Below are positions 9,469 to 20,944 of a DNA stretch of 64,000 nt, piece by piece. Both the position numbers and the translations under genes were made by a program. Source of the DNA: Zea mays (lineage: Eukaryota > Streptophyta > Magnoliopsida > Poales > Poaceae). The DNA lies in the NCBI RefSeq assembly GCF_902167145.1, contig NC_050100.1, positions 216,250,081 to 216,314,080 of the forward strand. The letters are read 5' to 3'. Below the pieces are notes generated by a model. That model worked only from the letters and a program-made list of their open reading frames with translations. It had not been told where the DNA came from and did no database searches. Positions within the stretch are counted from its first letter, which is position 1. Each line of letters begins with the position of its first letter.

Positions 9469-9960
9469 TGTCGGGGACCATAATTAGGGGTACCCTCAAG
9501 ACGCCTAATTCTCAGCTGGTAACCCCCATCAGCATAAAGCTGCAGAGGCCTGATGGGTGCGATTAAGTCAGGGATCAGTCCATATGAGTGACTCGATCAC
9601 GCTTCACCCGAGCCTAGCCTCGGACTCGGGCAGCCGACCTCGAGGGACTTCCGTCTCGCCCGAGGCCCCCCTTTTAACGGCGGACACATCTCCGGCTCGC
9701 CCGAGGCCTTGGCTTCGCTAAGAAGCAACCCTGACTAAAACGCCGCACCGACTGACCAAGTTGCAGGAGCATTTAACGCAAAGGTGGCCTGACACCTCTA
9801 TCCTGACGCGTGCCCCCCGGCAGAGCCGAAGTGACCGCCGTCACTCCGCCGCTCCACTGACCGGTCTGACAGAAGGACAGCGCCGCCTGCGCCACTCCGA
9901 CTGCAGTGCCACACGATAGAGTGAGTCTGACAGGCAGTCAGGTCTTGCCAAAGGCGCCAT

Positions 9961-10395
9961 AGGAAACTCCGCTCCGCCCGACCCCAGGGCTCGGACTCGG
10001 GCTAAGACCCGGAAGACGGCGAACTCCGCTCCGCCCGACCCCAGGGCTCGGACTCGGGCTAAGACCCGGAAGACGGCGAACTCCGCTCCGTCCGACCCCA
10101 GGGCTCGGACTCGGGCTAAGACCCGGAAGACGGCGAACTCCGCTCCGCCCGACCCCAGGGCTCGGACTCGGGCTCAGCCCCAGAAGACGACGAACTCCGC
10201 TCCGCCCGACCCCAGGGCTCGGACTCGGGCTCAGCCCCAGAAGACGGCGAACTCCGCTCCGCCCGACCCTAGGGCTCGGACTCGGGCTAAGACCCGGAAG
10301 ACGGCGAACTCCGCTCCGCCCGACCCCAGGGCTCGGACTCGGGCTCAGCCCCAGAAGACGACGAACTCCGCTTCGCCCGACCCCAGGGCTCGGAC
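9961..10395. repeat. 57-bp tandem repeat inside the E1 5' LTR
   Basis: About 7-8 tandem copies of a 57-bp GC-rich unit start with GAACTCCGCTCCGCCCGACC and end in AAGACCCGGAAGACGGC or a CAGCCCCAGAAGACGACG variant. The same array is in the other LTR of E1 (about 58637-59070) and both LTRs of E3 (about 24495-24945 and 48795-49245). Because 57 is divisible by 3, it creates long spurious repetitive ORFs. Confidence 0.9.
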
Positions 10396-10897
10396 TCCGC
10401 CCTGGCCTCTGCCAAACGATCTCCGCCTCGCCCGACCCAGGGGCTCGGGCTCGGCCTCGGCAACAGAAGACAGACTCGACCTCAGCTTCGGAGGAGCCCC
10501 CACGTCGCCCGACCTCGGACGCGGGCCCGCCACGTCAACAGGGAGCGCCATCATCATCCTACCCCGAGCCGACTCGGGTCACAAAGAACAAGACCGGTGT
10601 CCCATCTGGCTAGCTCCGCCAGATGGGCAATGATGGCGCCCCACAAGCTCTGTGACGACGGCGGCTCTCAGCTCTCTTACGGAAGCAGGGGGACGTCAGC
10701 AAGGACTCGACCGCCCCGACAGCTGTCCCTCCACCAGGCTCCGTTGCTCCTCCGACAGCCACGACATCACGCCAGCAGGGTGCCAAGATCTCTCCGGCTG
10801 CCACATTGGCATGTACTTAGGGCGCTAGCTCTCTCTCCGCTAGACACGTAGCACTCTGCTACACCCCCATTGTACACCTGGATCCTCTCCTTACGCC

Positions 10898-10905
10898 TAT
10901 AAAAG
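10898..10905 (+). promoter_or_regulatory. TATA box of the E1 LTR
   Basis: TATAAAAG sits about 310 bp before the end of the LTR, the usual place for the U3/R promoter. The same box is in the 3' LTR (59573-59580) and, inverted, in the LTRs of E3 (23941-23948, 48241-48248). Confidence 0.7.
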
Positions 10906-11210
10906 GAAGGACCAGGGCCTTCTCAGAGAAGGTTGGCCGCGCGGGACCGAGGACGGGACAGGCGCTCTCTTGGGGCCGCTCGCTTCCCTCACCCGCGTGG
11001 ACGCTTGTAACCCCCCTACTACAAGCGCACCCGACCTAGGCGCGGGACGAACACGAAGGCCGCGGGATTTCCACCTCTCTCACGCCCGACTCCGGCCACC
11101 TCGCCTCTCCCCCCTTCGCGCTCGCCCACGCGCTCGACCCATCTGGGCTGGGGCACGCAGCACACTCACTCGTCGGCTTAGGGACCCCCCGGTCTCGAAA
11201 CGCCGACAGT

Positions 11211-11228
11211 TGGCGCGCCAGGTAGGGG
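11211..11228 (+). other. E1 primer binding site
   Basis: TGGCGCGCCAGGTAGGGG starts 2 nt after the LTR with the TGG needed to pair with a tRNA CCA end. The identical site follows the 5' LTR of E3 (47918-47935, minus strand). I could not assign the primer tRNA. Confidence 0.8.
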
Positions 11229-11268
11229 CCTGCTGCGTGCTGACGAACAGCTTCCCGTCAAGCTCCAG

Positions 11269-14200
11269 ATGGGCAGTCTCCAGCAACCTCTCCGGCCCGG
11301 GACGGTGCTCCGTTTCGGGAGTCTTGAGTTCATGTCCTTCGACGGCAGCTACGACATGATACTCCTTCCACCGCCGCGCGACAACGACAACGGCGGCCGA
11401 CATCCCGCCCGCCGGCGGCGGAGTCGACGACATCTTCCCCGCGTGGTGGAAGAACAACGTTCGAGCTCGCTCCGTCCTCTCCCCCGCCAACGAAGGAGGA
11501 GGCGGGGCAACCAAGGCCAAGCGGGAGGCCGCGCTTCGTCGGCTGTCGAGCGAGTCGACATCCCCAGCACCCCGACGGAAGGCACGCCAGGCGTCGACCT
11601 CGCGTTCAAGACGAAGGCAAGCGCCGTCCCCCGCGACACGCCAATCTCGAACAAGTGGACGACGCCGGCGCACTCGCGAAGAGCTTGCAGGACGTCGCCC
11701 TCGTACCTGAGATGACGGTGCAACCAGTCCCCGATGTGACTACGTCGCTCCGCGTCGACCAAAAGGTACCGACTAATTCCCATCCTACGTCTTTTCGACT
11801 CGGCCTCAACCCGCCAAGCGACCTCGCTTTGGCGGGCGCTCTCATTGAGGCGAGTGCAACCCCACTGGGGTTTCGTATGCGGTCGCCTTGGGACCGGTTG
11901 ACGGACGTCTCGACCTACGGGCCCTCTAGGTCTAAGGAAGATGACGATCCCAGCATCTGTTGGGATTTCTCTGGACTTGGCAACCCCAGTGCCATGCGGG
12001 ACTTCATGACCGCATGTGACTACTGCCTCTCCGACTGTTCCGACGGAAGCCGCAACCTTGACGACGAGGACTGCGGCCCAAGCCGCGAATGTTTCCACAT
12101 CGAGCTAGGGGATCCCTCCGAAGGCAACCATCTTGGCATGCCGGAGGACGGTGATTTTCCTAGGCCGGTGCCTCGCGCCGACATCCCGCGGGAGCTAGCT
12201 GTGGTCCCCGTTCCGGCGGGGGGTCACGACCCACAGCTCGAGCAAGTCCGCGGGGCGCAGGCCAGGCTCGACGAGGGAACAGGAGCGCTTGAGACGATCC
12301 GCTGGGACGTCGGGCAGGTATGGGCGGGCCAACCCCCGGCCGGAGAAATACGTCACCTGCCCCAGGGTCTCCAGCACCGCGTCGCCAACGATGTCAGGCT
12401 CAGGCCGCCGCCCGCATCCAGCGGGGTTGGTCAGAACCTGGCAGCCGCAGCGATGCTCCTCTGCGCGATGCCGGAGCCATCAACCACCGAGGGTCGGCGA
12501 ATCCAGGGAGAGCTCAAGAATCTCCTGGAAGGCGCTGCGGCCCGACGGGCCGAGAGCACTACCTCCCGAAGGCAGGGATACCCCTAGGAACCTCATGTCG
12601 CGACTTCCCGATTCATGCGGGAAGCCTCGGTCTACACCGGGCGCACGCGCAACACCGCGCCTGCGGCCCCGGGCCACCTCGGCAACGAGCACCACCGTCG
12701 CGACCGTCGGGCCCACCTCGACGAAAGGGTGCGCCGAGGCTACCACCCCAGGCGTGGGGGGCGCTACGACAGCGGGGAGGATCGGAGTCCCTCGCCCGAA
12801 CCACCCGGTCCGCAGGCCTTCAGTCGGGCCATCCGACGGGCGCCGTTCCCGACCCGGTTCCGACCCCCGACTACTATCACAAAGTACTCGGGGGAAACGA
12901 GGCCGGAACTGTGGCTCGCGGACTACCGCCTGGCCTGCCAACTGGGAGGAACAGACGACGACAACCTCATCATCCGCAACCTTCCCCTGTTCCTCTCCGA
13001 CACTTCTCGCGCCTGGTTGGAGCACCTGCCTCCGGGGCAGATCTCCAACTGGGACGACTTGGTCCAAGCCTTCGCCGGCAATTTCCAGGGCACGTACGTG
13101 CGCCCCAGGAATTCCTGGGACCTCCGGAGCTGCCGGCAGCAGCCGGGAGAGTCTCTCCGGGACTACATCCGGCGATTCTCGAAGCAGCGCACCGAGCTGC
13201 CCAACATCACCGACTCGGATGTCATCGGCGCGTTCCTTGCCGGCACCATCTGCCGCGACCTGGTGAGTAAGTTGGGACGCAAGACCCCCACCAGGGCGAG
13301 CGAGCTGATGGACATCGCCACCAAGTTCGCCTCTGGCCAGGAGGCGGTTGAGGCTATCTTTCGAAAGGACAAGCAGCCCCAGGGCCGCCCATCGGAAGAG
13401 GCTCCCGAGGCGTCTACTCCGCGCGGCGCCAAGAAGAAGGGCAAGAAGAAGTCGCAATCGAAACGCGACGCCGCTGACGCGGACCTTGTCGCCGCCGCCG
13501 AGTACAAGAACCCTCGGAAGTCCCCCGGAGGTGCGAACCTCTTCGACAAGATGCTCAAGGAGCCGTGCCCCTACCATCAGGGGCCCGTCAAGCACACTCT
13601 CGAGGAGTGCGTCATGCTTCGGCGCCACTTCCACAGGGCCGGGCCACCCGCGGAGGGTGGCAGGGCCCACGATGACAACAAGAAAGAAGATCACCAAGCA
13701 GGAGAGTTCCCCGAGGTCCGCGACTGCTTCATGATCTACGGTGGGCATGCGGCGAATGCCTCGGCTCGGCATCGCAAGCAAGAGCGCCGGGAGGTCTGCT
13801 CGGTGAAGGTGGCGGCGCCAGTCTACCTAGACTGGTCCGACAAGCCCATCACCTTCGACCAGGCTGACCACCCCGACCATGTGCCGAGCCCGGGGAAATA
13901 CCCGCTCGTCGTCGACCCCGTCATCGGCAACGTCAGGCTCACCAAGGTCCTGATGGATGGGGGCAGCTGCCTCAACATCATCTACGCCGAGACCCTCAAG
14001 CTCCTGCGCGTCGATCTGTCCTCCGTCCGAGCAGGCGCTGCGCCCTTCCACGGGATCATCCCTGGGAAGCGCGTCCAGCCCCTCGGACGACTCGACCTCC
14101 CCGTCTGCTTCAGAACGCCCTCCAACTTCCGAAGGGAGACCTTGGCGTTCGAGGTGGTCGGGTTCCGAGGAACCTACCACGCGGTACTGGGAAGGCCATG

Positions 14201-14516
14201 CTACGCGAAGTTCATGGCCGTCCCCAACTACACCTACCTGAAGCTCAAGATGCCGGGCCCCAACGGGGTCATCACTGTCGGCCCCACGTACAAACACGCG
14301 TTCGAATGCGACGTGGAGTGCGTGGAGTACGCCGAGGCCCTCGCCGAGTCCGAGGCCCTCATCGCCGACCTGGAGAACCTCTCCAAAGAGGTGCCAGACG
14401 TGAAGCGTCATGCCGGCAACTTCGAGCCAGCGGAGACGGTTAAGGCCGTCCCTCTCGACCCCAGCGGCGACACCTCCAAGCAGATCCGGATTGGTTCCGG
14501 GCTCGACCCCAAATAG
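11269..14516 (+). pseudogene. E1 gag-protease, broken
   Basis: ATG 11269 (MGSLQQPLRPGTVLRFGSLE) matches the start of E3 gag. The frame breaks at about 11630-11650, near AGCGCCGTCCCCCGC, and an in-frame TAG at 12585-12587 replaces the TCG found in E3. The capsid-like region (retrotransposon gag domain, about 12880-13370) includes FLSDTSRAWLEHLPPGQISN and ESLRDYIRRF. A Cys/His cluster CPYHQGPVKHTLEECVML lies near 13566. The protease motif LMDGGSCLNIIYAETLKLL is at about 13950-14005, with DGGS as in other Tat elements rather than DTG/DSG. The frame ends at TAG 14514-14516, shared with E3, after which RT continues in the same frame. Confidence 0.85.
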
Positions 14517-17500
14517 GAGGCAGTGCTCGTCGACTTTCTCCGCGCAAACGCCGACGTCTTTGCGTGGAGTCCCTCGGACATGCCCGGCATACCGAGGGAT
14601 GTCGCCGAGCACTCGCTGGATATTCGGGCCGGAGCCCGACCCGTCAGGCAGCCTCTGCGCCGATTCGACGAGGAGAAGCGCAGAGTGATAGGCGAGGAGA
14701 TCCACAAGCTAATGACAGCAGGGTTCATCAAAGAGGTATTCCATCCCGAATGGCTTGCAAACCCTGTGCTTGTGAGGAAGAAAGGGGGAAATGGCGGATG
14801 TGTGTAGACTACACTGGTCTCAACAAAGCATGTCCGAAGGTTCCCTACCCTCTGCCTCGCATCGATCAAATTGTGGATTCCACTGCTGGGTGCGAAACCC
14901 TGTCCTTCCTCGATGCCTACTCAGGGTATCACCAGATCCGGATGAAAGAGTCCGACCAACTCGCGACTTCTTTCATCACGCCGTTCGGCATGTACTGCTA
15001 TGTCACCATGCCGTTCGGTTTGAGGAATGCGGGCGCGACGTACCAGCGGTGCATGAACCGTGTGTTCGGCGAACACATCGGTCGCACAGTCGAGGCCTAC
15101 GTCGATGACATCGTAGTCAAGACAAGGAAGGCTTCCGACCTCCTCTCCGACCTTGAAGTGACATTCCGATGTCTCAAGGTGAAAGGAGTCAAGCTCAATC
15201 CTGAGAAGTGTGTCTTCGGGGTACCCCGGGGCATGCTCCTGGGGTTCATCGTCTCCGAGCGAGGCATCGAAGCCAACCCGGAGAAGATCGCAGCTATCAC
15301 CAGCATGGGACCCATCAAGGACTTAAAAGGCGTACAGAGGGTCATGGGATGCCTCGCGGCCCTGAGCCGCTTCATCTCACGCCTCGGCGAAAGAGGTCTG
15401 CCTCTGTACCGTCTCTTAAGGAAGACTGAGTGTTTCGCTTGGACCCCTGAGGCCGAGGAAGCCCTCGGGAACCTAAAGGCGCTCCTTACAAAGGCGCCTG
15501 TCTTGGTGCCCCCAGCTGATGGAGAAGCCCTCTTGGTCTACGTCGCCGCTACCACTCAGGTGGTTAGCGCCGCGATTGTGGTCGAGAGGCAAGAGGAAGG
15601 GCATGCACTGCCCGTTCAGAGGCCAGTCTACTTCGTCAGCGAAGTACTGTCCGAGACCAAGATCCGCTACCCACAAGTTCAGAAGCTGCTGTATGCTGTG
15701 ATCCTGACAAGGCGGAAGTTACGACACTACTTCGAGTCTCATCCGGTAACTGTGGTGTCATCCTTCCCCCTGGGGGAGATCATCCAGTGCCGAGAGGCCT
15801 CGGGCAGGATCACAAAGTGGGCGGTGGAAATCATGGGTGAAACAATCTCGTTCGCCCCTCGGAAGGGCATCAAGTCCCAGGTGTTGGCGGACTTCGTAGC
15901 CGAATGGGTCGACACCCAGCTGCCGACGGCTCCGATCCAACCGGAGCTCTGGACCATGTTTTTCGACGGGTCGCTAATGAAGACGGGAGCCGGCGCGGGC
16001 CTGCTCTTCATCTCACCCCTCGGAAAACACCTACGCTACGTGCTACGCCTCCATTTCCCGGCGTCCAACAATGTGGCCGAGTACGAAGCTCTGGTCAACG
16101 GGTTGCGGATCGCCATCGAGCTAGGGGTCAGACGCCTCGACGCCCGCGGTGACTCGCAGCTCGTCATCGACCAAGTCATGAAGAACTCCCACTGCCGCGA
16201 CCCGAAGATGGAGGCCTACTGCGATGAGGTTCGACGCCTGGAAGACAAGTTCTACAGGCTCGAGCTCAACCACATCGCTCGGCGCTACAACGAGACTGCG
16301 GACGAGCTGGCTAAAATAGCCTCGGGGCGAACAACGGTTCCCCCGAACGTCTTCTCCCGGGATCTGCATCAACCCTCCGTCAAGATCGACGACGCTCCAG
16401 AGCCCGAGGCACCCTCGGCACGGCCCGAGGCACCCTCGGCACGGCCCGAGGCACCCTCGGCACAGCCCGAGGCACCCTCGGCTCAGCCCGAGGTAACCTC
16501 GGCCCCCGAGGGCGAGGCACTAGACGTCGAGGAGGGGCAGAGCGGGGCCACGCCTGATCGAGATTGGCAGGCCCCGTACCTGCAATATCTCCGCCAAGGA
16601 GAGCTACCCCTCGACCAAGCCGAGGCTCGGCGGGTAGCGCGACGCGCCAAGTCGTTCGTCTTGCTGGGCGATGAGGAGGAGCTCTACCACCGGAGCCCCT
16701 CGGGCATCCTCCAGCGATGCATCTCCATCGCCGAAGGTCAGGAACTCCTGCAAGAAATACACTTGGGGGCTTGCGGCCATCATGCAGCACCCCGAGCCCT
16801 TGTCGGGAATGCTTTCCGGCAAGGCTTCTACTGGCCAACGGCGGTGGCTGACGCCACTAGAATTGTCCGCACCTGCGAAGGGTGCCAATTCTATGCGAAG
16901 CAGACCCACCTGCCCGCTCAGGCTCTGCAGACGATACCCATCACCTGGCCCTTCGCTGTATGGGGTCTGGACCTCGTCGGCCCCTTGCAGAAGGCGCCCG
17001 GGGGCTACACGCACCTGCTGGTCGCCATCGACAAATTCTCCAAATGGATCGAGGTCCGACCCCTGAACAGCATCAGGTCCGAGCAGGCGGTGGCGTTCTT
17101 CACCAACATCATCCATCGCTTCAGGGTCCCAAACTCCATCATCACCGACAACGGTACCCAGTTCACCGGCAAAAAATTCTTGGATTTTTGCGAGGACCAC
17201 CACATCCGGGTGGACTGGGCCGCCGTGGCTCATCCCATGTCGAATGGGCAAGTAGAGCGTGCCAACGGCATGATTCTACAAGGGCTCAAGCCTCGAATCT
17301 ACAACGACCTCAACAAGTTCGGCAGGCGATGGATGAAGGAACTCCCCTCGGTGATCTGGAGCCTGAGGACAACGCCAAGCCGGGCCACGGGTTTCACGTC
17401 GTTCTTCCTGGTCTACGGGGCCGAGGCCATCTTGCCCACTGACCTGGAATACGGTTGCCCGAGGACGAGGGCCTACAACGACCAAAGCAACCAAGCTAGC

Positions 17501-17806
17501 CGAGAAGAATCGCTGGACCAGCTGGAAGAGGCTCGGGACAAGGCCTTACTACACTCGGCGCGGTACCAGCAGTCCCTGCGACGCTACCACGCCTGAGGGG
17601 TCCGGCCCCGAGACCTCCAGGTGGGCGACCTGGTGCTTCGGCTGCGGCAAGACTCCCGAGGGAGGCACAAACTCACGCCCCCCTGGGAGGGGCCATTCAT
17701 CATCGCCAAAGTGCTGAAGCCCGGAACATACAAGCTGGCCAACAATCAAGGCGAGATCTACGGCAACGCCTGGAACATCAAACAGCTACATCGCTTCTAC
17801 CCTTAA
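14517..17806 (+). pseudogene. E1 pol: RT, RNase H, archaeal-type RNase H, integrase; broken
   Basis: Pol follows the gag-protease TAG in the same frame. One G is missing from a G run at about 14785 (5 Gs; E3 has 6), shifting the frame before the RT fingers. RT carries FLDAYSGYHQIRM and catalytic YVDD at 15098. A Ty3-type RNase H covers about 15450-15800 and a second RNase H about 15945-16330 (WTMFFDGS, NVAEYEALVNGL, DSQLVIDQV). A Pro/Glu heptad linker follows. Integrase has an HHCC-like finger (to CEGCQFY near 16885) and a D,D35E core: GLDLVGPL (about 16969), TDNGTQF (about 17147), QVERANG (about 17255). TGA 17594-17596 replaces CGA of E3 before the C-terminal domain, which ends at 17806. It is not translatable as it stands. 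Confidence 0.88.
16399..16510 (+). repeat. 21-bp repeat encoding PEAPSAR/PEAPSAQ linker
   Basis: Four to five tandem 21-bp units encode a 7-residue PEAPSA(R/Q) repeat between the second RNase H and integrase. E3 has a diverged version at about 30500-30615 (PEVPSAQ type). It is probably an expandable unstructured hinge. Confidence 0.8.
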
Positions 17807-19480
17807 GATGTTTTCAAGTTGTTCATATACCTCGCACCCACGCAAAGTTTAGTCATCAAGGAAGGGTCGGCCTTGCCTCGGCAAAGCCCGACCCTCCCTC
17901 GGGGGCTAAAAGGGGGGAGACCCCCTCTGCGTCGAAATTTTCCTCGAAAAAGGATCTCTTTTTAGCAGAATCTCTTTCGTGCTTTTCGACTACTTCGAAA
18001 AGCGGATCCTGGAAACGACGGAGTACACGTAAGCAGCCAAGGCTGACCGAGCCGAGGGACTCCTACGCCTCCGGGATACGGATACCTCACTCATCACCTT
18101 CTGCGATAAGTAACTCGCGTTCGGATAAAGTGATTCCGCGGACCGAACAAGTCTTCACGTTCGGAAGCTCTTCTGCCGAAGCAGTCCTTCAAGCCTTCTC
18201 GACTGAATCGGTGACAGGGCTTCATGGACGGACGAAAGTACGCGTAAGCGGCAAGGCCGACTGAGCCGAGGGACTTCCACGCCTCTGGGATACGGATACC
18301 TCACTCATCACCTTCCGCGAGAAGCAACTCTCGCCCACGCAAACATCCCTGTTACCGACGGAAAGTCCAGATGCTCGAAATAAGAGGAAAGAAGACGCGG
18401 CTTTACAACATAGCGAGGGTGTGTTTTCTGGCCTCGGCGGCCGCAGAAGGCACACGCTACAAGACAATCTGATCCTGCAGGCTCGGGTCTTCACGCTGAA
18501 GGGGGCCGTAGCACCCTCGGCATCGACGACGCCTTCAGCGAGGTCCGACCCAGCCTCGGACCGCGACGTAGTCCGAGGACTTCTCCGGGAATCCGTCCCG
18601 AGCAGGCGGCTCGGCCGGTTACCCCTGGGGCCTCGGCCAACCATCTTCCAAGGGCGCCAGCCCGACCCGAGGCCTCGGCTGATCGACTCCGGCGTCAGCC
18701 CCGCTGATGGGCAACCCGGCTAGGCTCTGGCCAACCAGGTTCCCATTTTCAAGCCAACTCCGCCTCTGTTCGTACTGATATCGCTACCCCTGGCCTCGGC
18801 TCATCGAAGAGCGGCCGAGGGGTCTCTTTAACTAAGCTAGAGGAGCCTCAGACAACAAGGCCGATCGAGCCGAGGGATTCCTACGCCTCCGGGATACGAA
18901 TACCTCACTCGTCACCTTGACACGGGGCGACTCATGCTTGGTGAAGCGGTTCAGATAATCAACAGGCGAGACTTAGTGCTCGAAAATGAGGAAAAAACAC
19001 GGCTCCGTGCCGAAATTACATACATGTTCAGGCCTCGACAGCCGCAATGAACAAAAACACTGGCATTCGAAGTGCCATTACAAACGGAACTCCGGTTCCC
19101 CCTCCGCAGGTACGAACAACCCCACTCCGAGGGGGAAGGCCTGCGGAGCAACAGAAGACTGACGAGCGGCTCGCCGCCGCCCGTTCTGACTACGACGACA
19201 ACGACCCCCGCTCCGGATCGCCGAGCCGCAGCAGTGCAGGCCTCAGGGTGGGCGCTGCTGCAATCTTGCCCTCGCCCACGCCGACGCTCGAGGGGCGAGG
19301 ACAAGTACGAAGAACCAGAGGCCCGGGGCGCGGATGGTGGCGGCGATCCCGTCGGCGACGGGGACTTCTCGAGCCGCCCCCGCCTCGGCGCTGATGGCGG
19401 GGGCCACCAGCCCCCCGGTAGATCCCCACTCAAATCCTCCCAGACGAGTGGGGCACCGGCCTCTGCGCGAGGGTGCCATC

Positions 19481-20065
19481 CTAGTGCAAAAGCAGGGCCA
19501 CCCCAGAACACGAACGCCGCCCTAGCAGCGCGCGGCATCGTGGGTGGTCCTCCCGTGCACACGGCGCGGCAGCCGCCCTCCGGCAGGAGGGGCCGCCGGG
19601 AGCCCAGCCAACGACTCTGACACGCTGGAGGTGACGACGCCCGCCGTCGATCAGCCCCACGTTGTCTAAGTCCGCGCCGCCCGCAGGGCCAGTGAGCGCC
19701 TCCTCCCCCGAACGCCGCGGGAGAGGGTGACCCGCAGACCCGCACGGGAGGTAGAGCGCCGGCTCAGCCTGGCCCCCACCCCAGCGAGGATGATGAACAT
19801 CCTTGAAGCTGAGGGTGGGACCAAGATCACAGCCTGGCTTGCTCTTCCCCACCCAGGAACTGGTGGTCACCATCCTGGGTGACCGCCGGCGTGGGGGTGC
19901 GGCCGGGCCGGCTGATGAAAATCCTGGAAGCCGAACGATGGCTGAAAGGTACCAACTCCCACGGAGTTGCGTTCCTCCAACGAGGAGGCGGGAAGACGGC
20001 GGATACCCCCCATCCGGGGGCTTGGAAGATGGAAAGACACGACACATAAGGGAGGAAGAAGACAT
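19481..20065 (-). CDS. Antisense ORF in E1 3' region (conserved in E3)
   Basis: This 194-aa frame runs opposite to the element and starts MSSSSLMCRVFPSSKPPDGG. The E3 copy (27260-27988) starts MSSSSLKRRVFPSSKPPDGG, and similarity continues through RLLVGGTQL-GSWYLSAIVRL and HPRWGGG. About 38-45 bp upstream of the ATG, in the antisense direction, lies a TATA-like CTTTAAAAGG in both copies. The E1 frame diverges and shortens relative to E3. Some Tat elements (Grande-type) are known to carry an antisense gene in this region. No conserved domain was recognised. Either it is a real accessory gene or a GC-rich chance frame. Confidence 0.4.
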   Translation of the reverse strand: MSSSSLMCRVFPSSKPPDGGYPPSSRLLVGGTQLRGSWYLSAIVRLPGFSSAGPAAPPRRRSPRMVTTSSWVGKSKPGCDLGPTLSFKDVHHPRWGGGQAEPALYLPCGSAGHPLPRRSGEEALTGPAGGADLDNVGLIDGGRRHLQRVRVVGWAPGGPSCRRAAAAPCAREDHPRCRALLGRRSCSGVALLLH

Positions 20066-20668
20066 GGTTGCCTTCCGAAAGGGGTCTCCCTCCTTTTAAA
20101 GGCAACTCTCCCTACGTGCGCCCCCAAACGCCACGGGCTGAGTCTTCTCCAACACGCTCCAAGGCCCTCCCCTGCGACTCGGGGGCTGGGTCCCGCATGT
20201 CATGCAAACCGGCTCAGAGCAGAAGAAGCCAAACCGCCGCGCGCGGTGCACACAACCGCCCAGCGGTTACAAGCGACTCCCCGCTTTTGCCCAGACCAAC
20301 GGGCGGAAGGGGCGGGCAGCCATGCAGGCGGCATGCAACCGCGCCAGGTGGACGCGCTTCTCCGACTTCTGACACGCCAGCTTGGAGGCCCAGGCCCACG
20401 CGTCACGCAACAGCGCGCCAGTTGCTGCATGCAAGCAACTGCACCGCCACTTGCGCCACCGTCGCACCTCTTCGGTTGCGGAACCTATGCCGCGACTCGA
20501 GGCGACCCAGCGCATGACCCAGCAGCGCCAGCCTGGCGCGATGGTCAATGCGGACGAAAGTGGGCCGGCAGTAATGACGGTGGCAGGCGGGTGGGAGCAG
20601 CAATCACGTCGTCAGCCAGGCTCACGTCCCATCCAGGGGCAGCAAGAGAGCCTCCTCCCACGGCGTGA
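19967..20668 (+). CDS. Possible sense ORF in E1 3' region (conserved in E3)
   Basis: This is a 233-aa Arg/Pro/Ala-rich frame in element orientation with an alignable partner of 231 aa in E3 (26669-27364, minus strand). Shared stretches include LLQHAPRPSPATRGLGPACH and the Gly/His-rich SHAGGMQPRQ. A second frame overlapping it (E1 to about 20816; E3 26521-26874) is also open in both copies. The sequence is GC-rich and stop-poor, so openness alone is weak evidence. No domain was recognised. Confidence 0.22.
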   Translation: MRSSNEEAGRRRIPPIRGLGRWKDTTHKGGRRHGCLPKGVSLLLKATLPTCAPKRHGLSLLQHAPRPSPATRGLGPACHANRLRAEEAKPPRAVHTTAQRLQATPRFCPDQRAEGAGSHAGGMQPRQVDALLRLLTRQLGGPGPRVTQQRASCCMQATAPPLAPPSHLFGCGTYAATRGDPAHDPAAPAWRDGQCGRKWAGSNDGGRRVGAAITSSARLTSHPGAAREPPPTA

Positions 20669-20944
20669 AGACGGTGCGCCCGTGATCCGTTCCTCGAACG
20701 GCTCGCGCACGCGCAACGGCCGCCCCGCCAACCACTCGCCCCGTCGCATTAACTCCGCGGCGGGACAGGCGGCGCCACTGGCAGGAGAAGCGGGCGACGC
20801 TTCGCCTTCGCCGTAATAACCGCGCCAAAAAAGGTACGCCACGTCGTTCGATTTCGTATCCTTTTCCTTTTTTCCTCTTTCTCTATCTCTTGCAACAGGG
20901 ACCGGGAAAGGGGGATACCCCGAAAAGGATCCTTCTCTGTGAAG

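Larger units (their letters stand above)
9469..11208 (+). repeat. E1 5' LTR
   Basis: It starts TGTCGGGGACCATAATTAG and ends CGAAACGCCGACA; its partner is 58143-59883. It contains a 57-bp minisatellite (9961-10395) and a TATA box at 10898. By eye it differs from the 3' LTR by about 13 substitutions and one 1-bp indel. Confidence 0.95.

Noticed and set aside
10597..11359. Small + strand ORFs in the E1 LTR and leader (and 59272-59935)
   Set aside because: They are open frames in GC-rich LTR sequence, repeated in each LTR; no domains.
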